From Pedobacter panaciterrae (GTDB lineage Bacteria; Bacteroidota; Bacteroidia; Sphingobacteriales; Sphingobacteriaceae): a stretch of 64,000 bases of DNA. The stretch is taken from positions 372,001 through 436,000 of the forward strand of contig NZ_JABMKW010000008.1 in NCBI RefSeq assembly GCF_013204795.1, in the 5' to 3' direction. Shown in pieces: positions 1 to 7,812 of this stretch (position 1 is its first letter; each line of letters begins with the position of its first letter). The notes under the pieces were generated by a model. It saw only the letters and a program-made list of their open reading frames with translations. It was not told the origin of the DNA and did no database searches. A program made the translations under genes and the position numbers.

Positions 1-1
1 G

Positions 2-607
2 CAGGTGTTAGGCTATGATAACTACATCGATTTTATTAATTCGCACAACGAGGCATTTAGTTTTAACGATTTAAAAATTGATATCCCTAAGGTTACGGTT
101 AACTACAAGTTATTGGACGAATTGGTAGGATTATGGTATTCTTTTAACCGTAACTTACCTGATAACCCGGAAGAAATTAATGAAGAAAGAATCTGGCGTT
201 CGTCAGTTGAAATTTATAAATCTGAATCTTCGGGCGAATATCTGATAGAGAGAAGTGGGGGAGATAATCATAAGTACTATGGAAAAGTAACTTCTTATGC
301 AGATTACATTTTCATTATCATGAACAGTAATACTTTTATCAGACAGCGGCACTTTATCTCACGCTTAAAAGATATAAATGAGAAATTAAAGCAGCCTAAC
401 TATAGGATAGAGGAAATGCATTTTATTAGTACCTGCATTAGTTTCAATCAGGAGCCAATTGCCTTATTTGAAATTTTTCAAAAAGCATCTAATACAAAAA
501 ACTACGTTGCGGATTCTATAAGTTTCCCAATAGAAAGTGAAGAGCTTCCGGCAGGAGTTGTTGCTTATTTAAAGGACACTGAGGGGAATCGAATTAATTA
601 TAAGTAG
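2..607 (+). CDS. Conserved hypothetical protein, 5' end outside window
   Basis: The reading frame is open to the left edge, so the first visible possible start (GTG at 5) is probably internal and the protein is probably cut. About 200 residues are visible, soluble, without signal peptide or membrane segment, mixed alpha/beta in character with many aromatic and acidic residues. I recognise no family. It ends 71 bases before the pterin dehydratase gene on the same strand, so the two could share a transcript. Function unknown. Confidence 0.6.
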   Translation, partial: QVLGYDNYIDFINSHNEAFSFNDLKIDIPKVTVNYKLLDELVGLWYSFNRNLPDNPEEINEERIWRSSVEIYKSESSGEYLIERSGGDNHKYYGKVTSYADYIFIIMNSNTFIRQRHFISRLKDINEKLKQPNYRIEEMHFISTCISFNQEPIALFEIFQKASNTKNYVADSISFPIESEELPAGVVAYLKDTEGNRINYK

Positions 608-678
608 ATTTAAACATAAGTCGATGTTGCTTGTTCTAATATTGGCAGCAATGGCGCCGCAACTTTATAATAGAATTT

Positions 679-936
679 ATGGAAAATGTAGTTCAAAAGG
701 AGTGGGATATTGTTGAAAATAAACTGCACAAAATACTAATATTCAAAGATTTTCGGGAAGCTTTCGCCTTTATGGTTAAGGTGGCATTTGTAGCAGAGAA
801 AAATAATCATCATCCTAAGTGGTGTAATGAATGGAATAAATTGGAATTTTGGCTAAGTACTCACGATGCAGGTGATATTATTACTGAAAAAGATAGAGCC
901 CTTGCTAAGCAGATTGATGAATTGTTAAAAGTATAA
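679..936 (+). CDS. phhB: 4a-hydroxytetrahydrobiopterin dehydratase (PCD/DCoH family)
   Basis: This 85-residue protein carries the hallmark of pterin-4a-carbinolamine dehydratases: the KNNHHPKW block (H44, H45, P46, W48), then N50 and W52, then the THDAG block (H62, D63). The paired histidines and the later histidine line the pterin site in this family. The enzyme dehydrates 4a-hydroxytetrahydrobiopterin so that the pterin cofactor of aromatic amino acid hydroxylases can be recycled; it acts in the cytosol. Length is slightly short for the family (usually about 95-110), the N-terminal strand being abbreviated. No hydroxylase gene is nearby. The family assignment is firm; the physiological role is inferred. 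Confidence 0.88.
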   Translation: MENVVQKEWDIVENKLHKILIFKDFREAFAFMVKVAFVAEKNNHHPKWCNEWNKLEFWLSTHDAGDIITEKDRALAKQIDELLKV

Positions 937-943
937 TTTAAGA

Positions 944-1674
944 ATGATTATAGGCTTACCGTTGTTTGTTGTTGTGCTTTTTGTGTTGACGATCCTATTT
1001 ACGCTGTTTTTGTTTTATCGCGTAATTAAAAGATCCTTACAGTTTAATGTTAGCAGTAAAGCCAATCTCCTTCTAATTGTTTTAAGTTTGTGGATTATTG
1101 TTCAGGCGATATTGGGTTTAAATTTTGTTTTCAGTTCCGATACTACTGTTTTTCCGCCTAAGATTGCCATTATGGGGTATTCCCAGCTATTCTCTCAATT
1201 ATGCTCGTATTTTTAACCCGGGGAGGTAGAAAGTTTATTGATGGACTCCCTATATTAAATCTCACTTATCTGCATGTAGGGAGAATTCCGGTGGAAATTA
1301 TTTTGTACCTATTGTTTATCAATGGGACTGTTCCAGAACTGATGACATTTGAGGGGAGGAACTTTGATATTTTGGCAGGAATCTCTGCGCCTTTAGTAGC
1401 TTATTTTGGAATCTCAAAAAAGAAAATGGCCAAGGGATCTCTATTGGCCTGGAATGTTATTTGTCTTTGTTTATTGATCAATATTGTGGCGAATGCATTT
1501 CTCTCAGTACCCTCACCCATTCAGAAGTTTGGGTTTGACCAGCCTAATATTGCAGTTTTGTATTTCCCTTTTAGCTTACTTCCTGCTTTTATTGTGCCTG
1601 CGATGTTTTTTAGCCACCTGGTAAGTATCAGACAATTGCTAATGAACAAAGTAAGAGTTTTTGACGCTAATTAA
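944..1674 (+). pseudogene. Multi-pass membrane protein gene, frameshifted in a G run
   Basis: Two overlapping frames (944-1216 and 1201-1674) together read as one hydrophobic protein of about 243 residues. The first frame runs to the MG codons at 1172-1177. The continuation (VFPAILSIMLVFLTRGG) is in the next frame, so one extra G in the GGGG run at 1174-1177 would join them. The C-terminal part contains conserved-looking blocks (ELMTFEGRNFDILAG, FDQPNIAVLYFPF) that I associate with an uncharacterised Bacteroidota membrane protein family. Either the gene is broken, it is rescued by slippage, or the base call is wrong. It starts 8 bases after phhB. Function unknown. Confidence 0.7.
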
Positions 1675-1693
1675 TAATTATAATGCACCTTTT

Positions 1694-2326
1694 ATGAATT
1701 CCAAAAAAACTGTGCTTTTGTTGCTCTTAGTAGCCAATTCTTTATTTTGTGCTGCACAAGATTATATATTCTTTCTTCACAACAAGTTTGCAGAAGACCA
1801 TTCGCTGACTGAAGTCCATCCTGAATATGGAAAAACGGAATATTTGGAAGTTTTAAACAAGTTTAAACAGGCTGGATTTCAGGTGATCAGTGAGAAAAGG
1901 TCCGCTAATACAGATGTAGGAGCCTATACAAAAAAGGTGGTTCGGCAAGTAGACAGTTTATTGAAATTAGGTGTTAAACCAAGCCATATTACAGTTATAG
2001 GCACTTCAAAAGGAGGATATATTGCGCAATACGTTTCCAGCTCCTTAAGGAACCCTAATCTTAATTTTGTGTTTATTGGTTGTTACAGAGATAAGGATTT
2101 AACATCTTTTCCCGGAATTAATTTCTGTGGAAATATTTTAACTATCTATGAGCGATCTGACGAATACGGAGTGTCGGCAATAAAAAGGAAAGAAACATCT
2201 AATTTAAAGGTTTTGCACTTTAAAGAAATAGAGCTAAACACGGGATTGAAGCATGGTTTTTTATTTAAGCCTTTGCCGCAATGGATAGAACCATGTATTA
2301 AATGGGCGAACCGTAATTATAAGTAG
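1694..2326 (+). CDS. Secreted alpha/beta-hydrolase-like protein
   Basis: I start at the ATG at 1694 because it opens directly into a signal peptide (NSKK, then a run of leucines, then LFCAAQ), whereas the upstream ATG at 1661 overlaps the preceding gene and adds 11 polar residues. The mature part has a nucleophile-elbow-like GTSKGG with Ser105 (counted from this start) after a strand, as in alpha/beta hydrolases, and a late histidine in LKHGF that could complete a triad. Length of 210 residues suits a minimal hydrolase without lid. Likely periplasmic; substrate unknown. The hydrolase fold is an inference from the elbow motif. Confidence 0.65.
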   Translation: MNSKKTVLLLLLVANSLFCAAQDYIFFLHNKFAEDHSLTEVHPEYGKTEYLEVLNKFKQAGFQVISEKRSANTDVGAYTKKVVRQVDSLLKLGVKPSHITVIGTSKGGYIAQYVSSSLRNPNLNFVFIGCYRDKDLTSFPGINFCGNILTIYERSDEYGVSAIKRKETSNLKVLHFKEIELNTGLKHGFLFKPLPQWIEPCIKWANRNYK

Positions 2327-2383
2327 CTAAAATTTTAGCAAATAATCTGATTATTTAGTATATTAGTATATCAAAAGTTTTTT

Positions 2384-2581
2384 ATGAAAAAGCAGGGTAT
2401 AGACGCTCTGAATGAGCATGTTGAAATGATAAAAGACGAAGTGATTCTGACTACAGAAAGGGATATCGAAACGTTCTTTAATGCTTTGATGTATCCCCCT
2501 GATCCACTAAAAGATTTTTCAAAACTGGCAGATTATTATGAGCAGATTCTTCATCAGGTTCATAAAAATTTAGTTATTTGA
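2384..2581 (+). CDS. Small protein resembling the C-terminal half of a DUF1778 antitoxin
   Basis: Sixty-five residues, acidic and helical. The segment TTERDIETFFNALMYPPDP resembles the C-terminal, toxin-binding half of DUF1778-type antitoxins, where a pattern of the type L-S-x-R-D, F, A-L, P-P-x-P is usual. The N-terminal ribbon-helix-helix DNA-binding half of that family is missing, and the upstream bases do not encode it in any frame I could read. No acetyltransferase-type toxin gene is adjacent. It may be a relic, a stand-alone small protein or a false ORF. The family resemblance is from memory and modest. Confidence 0.4.
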   Translation: MKKQGIDALNEHVEMIKDEVILTTERDIETFFNALMYPPDPLKDFSKLADYYEQILHQVHKNLVI

Positions 2582-2616
2582 TAGTTCAGACGATACTCGT
2601 TTCTTAAAAAAATATT

Positions 2617-2624
2617 TACCTTTG
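2617..2624 (+). promoter_or_regulatory. Bacteroidota -7 box TACCTTTG, likely promoter of the first ABC-F gene
   Basis: The box matches TAnnTTTG exactly. It lies 228 bases before the ABC-F start codon, giving an unusually long leader for this window, where other boxes sit 3-19 bases from the ATG. No clear -33 TTG partner was seen at the usual distance. Confidence 0.5.
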
Positions 2625-2660
2625 TCGTATAAACGACTAATTACCCCATTGAGAACATCC

Positions 2661-2711
2661 ATGTACGATGATGGCAAATGTCATTTTATCTATATTGGTG
2701 TAATTCATTAA
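2661..2711 (+). promoter_or_regulatory. Leader with short ORFs upstream of the ABC-F gene (possible attenuator)
   Basis: Two overlapping short ORFs lie in the long leader. One starts at 2668 and reads MMANVILSILV then TAA (ends 2703). The other starts at 2661 and reads MYDDGKCHFIYIGVIH then TAA (ends 2711). Hydrophobic short leader peptides are typical of drug-inducible ABC-F and erm genes, where stalling on the leader opens the downstream gene. Small hairpins follow: ACAGT/ACTGT at 2769-2781 and GTGC/GCAC at 2799-2810, the latter 10 bases before a T run. No experimental support; short ORFs of this size are common by chance. Confidence 0.35.
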
Positions 2712-2851
2712 GAAATGTAAGATCCTATAAACAGAGCAGTAGCTTTTCCTTTTTTGCTCAAATGCTAAACAGTACCACTGTACTTGTCTAGCCGCCTCGT
2801 GCTTATGCACAATTTAAATCTTATTTTTTTACTTTTTATCAATGATGCTTT

Positions 2852-4441
2852 ATGGGTATTGTAGTTAAACAAATTTCATATGTGCATTCCAATAAGGAAT
2901 GCCTGTTCCGCGATATAAATTTTTCTGTTTCTAAAGGGCAAAAGATAGCCTTAATAGGTGCTAATGGTTCTGGAAAATCTACTTTGCTTGAGATCCTTGC
3001 AGGTCGGGTTGAGCCTGCCTCAGGGGATGTTGCATCAATAAATAAACCTTTTTATGTCCCCCAGCATTTCGGTCAGTACGACGATTTAACTGTTGCCCAG
3101 GCCCTGGGTATTGACGGTAAAATGGAAGCATTACATGCAATACTTAATGGCGATGCTTCTTTAACCAATTTCGCCCAATTAGATGACGACTGGAATGTTG
3201 AAGAGAGGGCTCTGGCAGCGCTTAGTTTGTGGAATATACAACACATTGAATTAGCTCAGCCGATGAAAACAATTAGTGGAGGAGAGAAAACCAAGGTATT
3301 TTTATCAGGCATTACAATTCATTTACCATCGGTTATACTTTTTGATGAACCATCAAATCATCTTGATGTAGAGAGCCGGGAACAATTATATAATCTGATA
3401 CAGACAAGTAAAGCAACGACTATAGTTGTAAGCCATGATAGAACTTTACTTAATCTTCTTGATGTTACTTTTGAATTGAATCAAAGTGGGGTAGAGGTTT
3501 ATGGAGGTAATTATGACTTCTTTAAAATGCAAAAGGAGGAGAGGTTGATGGCTTTAGAGGCTCAGGCAGATCATAAAGAAAAAGCTTTACGACAAGCTAA
3601 GCAAATTGCCAGAGAAGCAGCCGAACGCAAACAAAAAGAGAATTCAAGGGGGAATCAAAAACAAATAAAGAAAGGCGTTCCCAGAATTTTTATGAATACG
3701 ATTAAAAACAGATCTGAACAAAGTACATCCAAATTACAGGAAGTACATTCTGATAAGGTTAACGGTATTTTGCAAAACCTTCAGCAGCTTAAACGGCAAT
3801 TGCCTGAGGTAAAGGAATTTAAAGTGACTTTTGAAAATTCAAATCTGCACGCAGGCAAAATATTGATAAAGGCGGAGGATGTGAATTTTGGTTACAGTTC
3901 CGGATATTTATGGGAGAACCCATTGAATTTCCAGATTAGAAGTGGCGAAAGGATTGCCATTTCTGGTAAAAATGGCTCTGGGAAAACTACACTTTTGAAA
4001 TTGATATTGGGTAAAGTAAAACCATCAGAGGGTGCTTTAATAATAGCTGATTTCAAGCATCTTTACATTGATCAGGAGTATTCAGTATTAGATAATGAAC
4101 TAACTGTGTTTGAACAGGTACAGGAATTTAATTCACAGCACTTGCCAGAACACCGACTTAAAACATTGCTACACCAATTTCTCTTCAAAATTGATATGTG
4201 GAATAAGACATGCAAACAACTTAGTGGAGGGGAGAAGATGAAATTGATATTTTGCTGCCTAGTGGTAAGCAATAGTTCTCCTGAGCTCATTATTTTAGAT
4301 GAGCCTACCAATAATCTGGATGTTCAGAGCCTGGAGGTTATAACCTCAGCAATAAAACATTACAAAGGAACTTTGCTGGTGATCTCCCATGACGAGTATT
4401 TCATCAATGAAATAGGAGTAAATGAAAGGATCGCGCTTTAG
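2852..4441 (+). CDS. ABC-F family ATPase, possible ribosome protection factor
   Basis: A 529-residue soluble protein with two ATPase domains and no membrane segment, as in ABC-F translation factors. Domain 1: Walker A GANGSGKS (36-43), signature SGGEK (142-146), Walker B plus NHLD (162-172). A charged linker of about residues 225-320 follows, rich in Lys, Arg and Gln, containing KKGVPRIFMNT. Domain 2: Walker A GKNGSGKT (372-379), signature SGGEK (458-462), DEPTNNLD (483-490). Both sites look catalytically complete. ABC-F proteins bind the ribosomal E site; some displace antibiotics, others act as housekeeping factors. The long leader with short ORFs hints at inducible resistance, but the linker does not let me assign a subfamily. 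Confidence 0.85.
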   Translation: MGIVVKQISYVHSNKECLFRDINFSVSKGQKIALIGANGSGKSTLLEILAGRVEPASGDVASINKPFYVPQHFGQYDDLTVAQALGIDGKMEALHAILNGDASLTNFAQLDDDWNVEERALAALSLWNIQHIELAQPMKTISGGEKTKVFLSGITIHLPSVILFDEPSNHLDVESREQLYNLIQTSKATTIVVSHDRTLLNLLDVTFELNQSGVEVYGGNYDFFKMQKEERLMALEAQADHKEKALRQAKQIAREAAERKQKENSRGNQKQIKKGVPRIFMNTIKNRSEQSTSKLQEVHSDKVNGILQNLQQLKRQLPEVKEFKVTFENSNLHAGKILIKAEDVNFGYSSGYLWENPLNFQIRSGERIAISGKNGSGKTTLLKLILGKVKPSEGALIIADFKHLYIDQEYSVLDNELTVFEQVQEFNSQHLPEHRLKTLLHQFLFKIDMWNKTCKQLSGGEKMKLIFCCLVVSNSSPELIILDEPTNNLDVQSLEVITSAIKHYKGTLLVISHDEYFINEIGVNERIAL

Positions 4442-4941
4442 GGTTTAGTACGGTTAAATACAAACAGGTCTTTAAATGCCCATTTACCGTCTTGCAGGTT
4501 GCCTCTGGCAATTACAAATTGATTGGAGGAGCGTTTTTCGTATAGAATACGTAAGCTTTCGCCCTCTTTTTGAAAGATAGCACGGTCTTTACTTGCTTCT
4601 ACAAAGTTGTAACGATCGTGTTTGTCTTTCTCCTCTAAACCCAGAAGACCTGGTTTAAAATGTTTTACCATAGAGACCAGTCCTTGTTCGGTTTGCTCAT
4701 AGGCTAATATTTCATAAAGATCAGCTTTACCGGCTTTCATCATGCGCATGAAGCCTAGTATGTTTTCGTCTTCTGGTTGTAACCAAACTCCTTCAATAGA
4801 TTGGCCTTCAGGAGTAGTAGCTTTCCAATGGCCTTGAATAAAGGCTACATCTGCAACAGAGCCGCCATTTGGTTGAGTTTGGCCGAAGGTTTTAGGCAAA
4901 AAGCCAATAAATAGCAACAGAAAAGCGTAAGTGTGTCTCAT
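4438..4941 (-). CDS. Secreted DUF6265-like protein
   Basis: The 167-residue product has a cleavable signal peptide (LLLFIGFLPKTFGQ, then TQPNGG). The mature domain begins with FIQGHWKATTPEG, EGVWLQPEDENILGFMRM and continues as a single beta-rich unit with VKHFKPGL, a pattern I associate with DUF6265, a lipocalin-like periplasmic family of unknown function. It is convergent with the ABC-F gene and the two stop regions overlap by 4 bases, so no separate terminator fits between them. Family recognition is moderate; no function can be given. Confidence 0.7.
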   Translation of the reverse strand: MRHTYAFLLLFIGFLPKTFGQTQPNGGSVADVAFIQGHWKATTPEGQSIEGVWLQPEDENILGFMRMMKAGKADLYEILAYEQTEQGLVSMVKHFKPGLLGLEEKDKHDRYNFVEASKDRAIFQKEGESLRILYEKRSSNQFVIARGNLQDGKWAFKDLFVFNRTKP

Positions 4942-4994
4942 AGTAATTAATTAATAATGAAATAATTTAAGGAATTTAAATATACATATTCATT

Positions 4995-5315
4995 TTAATT
5001 ACCAGTAGAATTTGGTAATAATGACAAATACAATGAAACCAGATCTTCCCATTCTTTTTCCAGAGTAACGTTGGGTCTTGATTGCCCTGCCCGGTTATAC
5101 CAGTAATCAGCATTCCACACATCTCCCTCTTTTCTGTGTAGATAGGCATGTACGTGAGCAGACTGTTTATCGCTTAGGTGATCTATCAGATCGTGTGCTG
5201 TTTTCCAGTCACCTTTTCCCTCATGCCAAAGCGCCTGCAAATGTGCAGGCAAACCTGAAGGTATCTCTCCGCTACTTAAAAAATCTTTAAAATACTTAAT
5301 CTCAATTGATTTCAT
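4995..5315 (-). CDS. Conserved small protein with WHEGKGDW / HAYLHRKEGD signature
   Basis: A 106-residue soluble protein. The conserved-looking blocks are LQALWHEGKGDWKTAH, VHAYLHRKEGD and NADYWYNRAGQ, which recur in a widely distributed uncharacterised bacterial family. The HxYxHRKEGD block with several His and Trp residues suggests a small helical binding protein rather than an enzyme I can name. It sits alone between the DUF6265-like gene and the PhnA-like gene, all on the minus strand with gaps of about 40-55 bases, so a shared transcript is possible. Confidence 0.65.
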   Translation of the reverse strand: MKSIEIKYFKDFLSSGEIPSGLPAHLQALWHEGKGDWKTAHDLIDHLSDKQSAHVHAYLHRKEGDVWNADYWYNRAGQSRPNVTLEKEWEDLVSLYLSLLPNSTGN

Positions 5316-5354
5316 AATTAGATCAATTTTACTGTCTTTATTTTATAGCTGCAA

Positions 5355-5936
5355 TTAGCTTTGCTTCCGTACATATTTGGTTAGAATAACAATCAGCTGA
5401 CCTTCAACACGGCCTTCTATTTGCTCCTTATTATCATCAACTAATTTAATGTTTTTCACCACTGTTCCAAGTTTTGCGCTTAGACTGGATCCTTTAACAT
5501 CAAGTGTTTTTATAATCACTACTGTATCTCCGTTTTCCAGCACATTATTATTAGAATCCTTATGGAATTCCACTTCAGAATCATTTTCGTGATCACCGGT
5601 TGCTTTGGCCCAAGCCAAAGTTTCATCATCAAGATACATCATATCCAGATTATCAATTGCCCAGCTTTCCTGCCTTAATCTGTTTAACATGCGCCAGCTC
5701 ACTACCTGTACTCCTGGAACCTCACTCCACATACTTCCACTAAGGCACTGCCAGTGTTTGCTGTCTAATACCTCTTTTTTTTCAATCTGTGCTAAACACT
5801 TTCCGCATGTTACAACACATTCTTCTGCTGTATTTTGAGTTTGAGGGGGAACCTCATAGATGCTAAGATTGGCCTCAGATCCACATAATTCACACTTATT
5901 CTCACTTCTTTCAAGTAGCTGTTCTTCCAGTTTCAT
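5355..5936 (-). CDS. yjdM: PhnA/YjdM-family zinc-ribbon protein
   Basis: I start at the ATG at 5936 (MKLEEQLLERSENKC), because the longer frame begins inside a large palindrome that looks like the upstream gene's terminator. The N-terminal part holds two CxxC pairs (CELC and CGKC) forming a zinc ribbon. The C-terminal domain reads LENGDTVVIIKTLDVKGSS and GTVVKNIKL, the typical YjdM/PhnA C-terminal barrel. The family was once linked to phosphonate use, but most members, including this one without any phn genes near, have no proven role. Cytosolic; about 193 residues. Confidence 0.8.
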   Translation of the reverse strand: MKLEEQLLERSENKCELCGSEANLSIYEVPPQTQNTAEECVVTCGKCLAQIEKKEVLDSKHWQCLSGSMWSEVPGVQVVSWRMLNRLRQESWAIDNLDMMYLDDETLAWAKATGDHENDSEVEFHKDSNNNVLENGDTVVIIKTLDVKGSSLSAKLGTVVKNIKLVDDNKEQIEGRVEGQLIVILTKYVRKQS

Positions 5937-5964
5937 ATTCATAATTCGCAAAACGCGAAGATAC

Positions 5965-6023
5965 TCATTTCGAACAAGAAAGGCCATTTTGTATTACAAA
6001 ATGGCCTTTCTTGTTCGAAATGA
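5965..6023. terminator. 29-bp perfect inverted repeat (likely terminator)
   Basis: Bases 5965-5993 and 5995-6023 are perfect reverse complements around a single central base, making a 59-base near-perfect palindrome. It begins 13 bases after the stop of the minus-strand ABC-F gene and lies just before yjdM on the same strand. The stem contains AAAGGCCATTTTGTA. There is no T run after the stem on either strand, so it is not a textbook Rho-independent terminator, though a stem this long would stall transcription or protect a 3' end. Confidence 0.6.
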
Positions 6024-6035
6024 AATAGGTTTTCT

Positions 6036-7664
6036 TTATTTTGTTTTATATAATGAAGCACGCAAAGCTGCTACATCTTCACTTGAAATATATTCATCGT
6101 AGGTCATCATCTTATCAATTGTTCCGTTAGGAGTTAATTCAATGATTCGGGTCGCTACAGATTCAGTTAATGCGTGATCTCGTGAGGTAAACAATGCTGT
6201 TCCTTTAAAATCTTTTAAACCATTGTTTAATGCAGTAATAGATTCAAGGTCAAGGTGATTGGTCGGCTCATCAAATAACAATAGATTCGCGTGTCTTAAC
6301 ATCATTTGCGAGAACATACAACGCATTTTTTCACCACCTGATAGTACCTTTACATTTTTAAGTACCTCTTCTCCGGAGAAAAGCATTCTGCCAAGGAAAC
6401 TTCTTACAAACTGTTCATCCTGATCTGTCCCTGAATATTCACGAAGCCAGTCAACCAAATTCTCATCCTTACCTGCAAAATATGGAGTGTTGTCATTTGG
6501 AATGTCGGCAACGTTAATGGTTACTCCAAATTTAAACTCACCTGTATAGTTTTTCTCACGTCCGGTTAATACATTGTAGAATGCAGTGGTAGCAAGACTG
6601 TTTTGAGAAAGAACAGCGATCTTATCACCTTTATTTACCATGAAGTTGATGTTTCTAAACATCACATCGCCATTTAAAGTGCAAGAAAGATTTTCTACCT
6701 GTAAAATCTGATCTCCGGCTTCTCTGCCAAGATTATTAAACAGAATGGCAGGATATTTTCTGCTTGAAGCTTTAATCTCAGAGATATCTATTTTATCTAA
6801 AGCTTTTTTACGTGAAGTTGCTTGTTTTGACTTAGATGCATTGGCACTAAAGCGCTGAATAAATTCCTGAAGTTCTTTAACTTTCTCCTCCAGTTTTTTA
6901 TTCTGATCACTACGTTGTTTTAAAGCAAGTTGACTAGATTCGTACCAGAAAGTGTAGTTACCCGAGTAAATACTCATTTTGCTGAAATCGATATCAACTA
7001 TGTGCGTACAAACTGCGTCTAAAAAGTGCCTGTCGTGAGATACAACCAATACAATATTTTGATAATCAGCAAGGAAGTTTTCGAGCCATGCAATCGTGTC
7101 GATATCCAAATCGTTGGTAGGCTCATCCAGTAATAAGATGTCCGGATTTCCAAATAAAGCCTGAGCCAATAAGACACGCACTTTTTGGTTACCATCAAGT
7201 TCTTTTAACTGTTTGTAATGGTGTTCTTCTTTAATACCTAAGTTACTAAGCATGGTGGCGGCATTGCTTTCCATGTTCCATCCATCCATTTCGGCAAATC
7301 TATTTTCCAGTTCGCCTGCACGCTCACCATCTTTATCAGAGAAGTCCTCTTTTAAATAGATCGCATCTTTTTCCTTCATGATTTCGTACAATTCCTTGTG
7401 GCCCATCATTACAGTTTCAATTACACTAAATTCATCAAACTCATAGTGGTTTTGTTTTAAAACGGCCATTCGTTCTCCAGGAGTAAAAGCTACACTACCG
7501 GTAGTTTGGTTTACTTCGCCAGAAAGAATTTTAAGAAATGTTGATTTACCAGCCCCGTTGGCGCCAATTACACCATAGCAGTTGCCATGATTAAATTTTA
7601 GGTTAACATCTTCGAATAAAGTGCGTTTTCCGTAACGGAGTGATAAATTTGAAACTGAAATCAT
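6036..7664 (-). CDS. ABC-F family ATPase, YbiT-like
   Basis: This 542-residue cytosolic protein has the ABC-F plan of two ATPase domains joined by a helical linker (about 250-310). Domain 1 has Walker A GANGAGKS (34-41), a worn signature LDGNQ (156-160), DEPTNDLD (180-187) and SHDRHFLD. Domain 2 has an unusual Walker A, SQNSLATT (353-360), lacking the GxxxxGK core, a normal LSGGE signature (441-445), DEPTNHLD (465-472) and TSRDH instead of SHD. I recall that Bacteroidota YbiT-like proteins often show this pattern, so it may be conserved specialisation, not decay. Translation-factor role is inferred from family. Confidence 0.85.
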   Translation of the reverse strand: MISVSNLSLRYGKRTLFEDVNLKFNHGNCYGVIGANGAGKSTFLKILSGEVNQTTGSVAFTPGERMAVLKQNHYEFDEFSVIETVMMGHKELYEIMKEKDAIYLKEDFSDKDGERAGELENRFAEMDGWNMESNAATMLSNLGIKEEHHYKQLKELDGNQKVRVLLAQALFGNPDILLLDEPTNDLDIDTIAWLENFLADYQNIVLVVSHDRHFLDAVCTHIVDIDFSKMSIYSGNYTFWYESSQLALKQRSDQNKKLEEKVKELQEFIQRFSANASKSKQATSRKKALDKIDISEIKASSRKYPAILFNNLGREAGDQILQVENLSCTLNGDVMFRNINFMVNKGDKIAVLSQNSLATTAFYNVLTGREKNYTGEFKFGVTINVADIPNDNTPYFAGKDENLVDWLREYSGTDQDEQFVRSFLGRMLFSGEEVLKNVKVLSGGEKMRCMFSQMMLRHANLLLFDEPTNHLDLESITALNNGLKDFKGTALFTSRDHALTESVATRIIELTPNGTIDKMMTYDEYISSEDVAALRASLYKTK

Positions 7665-7683
7665 ATTGCTGAAAAATAAGCTG

Positions 7684-7691
7684 CAAAGGTA
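7684..7691 (-). promoter_or_regulatory. -7 box TACCTTTG for the YbiT-like gene
   Basis: Read on the minus strand this is an exact TAnnTTTG match, ending 19 bases before the ATG at 7664. That gives a short leader of about a dozen bases. Confidence 0.5.
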
Positions 7692-7812
7692 GGCATTATT
7701 TATAAAATCATTAAGACTTTTAGCGATCTGCCGGATGTCTGGTGGTTTTATATAAGTTTAAGGTTCAAAATTTCTAAATTAGAAAATCAGATACTGATTT
7801 AAAATAATTAAT

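Noticed and set aside
5355..5936. A phosphonate-use operon around the PhnA-like gene
   Set aside because: No C-P lyase or other phn genes are in the window, so a phosphonate role for this protein is not supported.
5860..6102. Plus-strand ORF covering the large palindrome
   Set aside because: It mostly reads through the inverted repeat and the reverse of two minus-strand genes, and the repeated MAFLVRNE segment comes from the palindrome itself.
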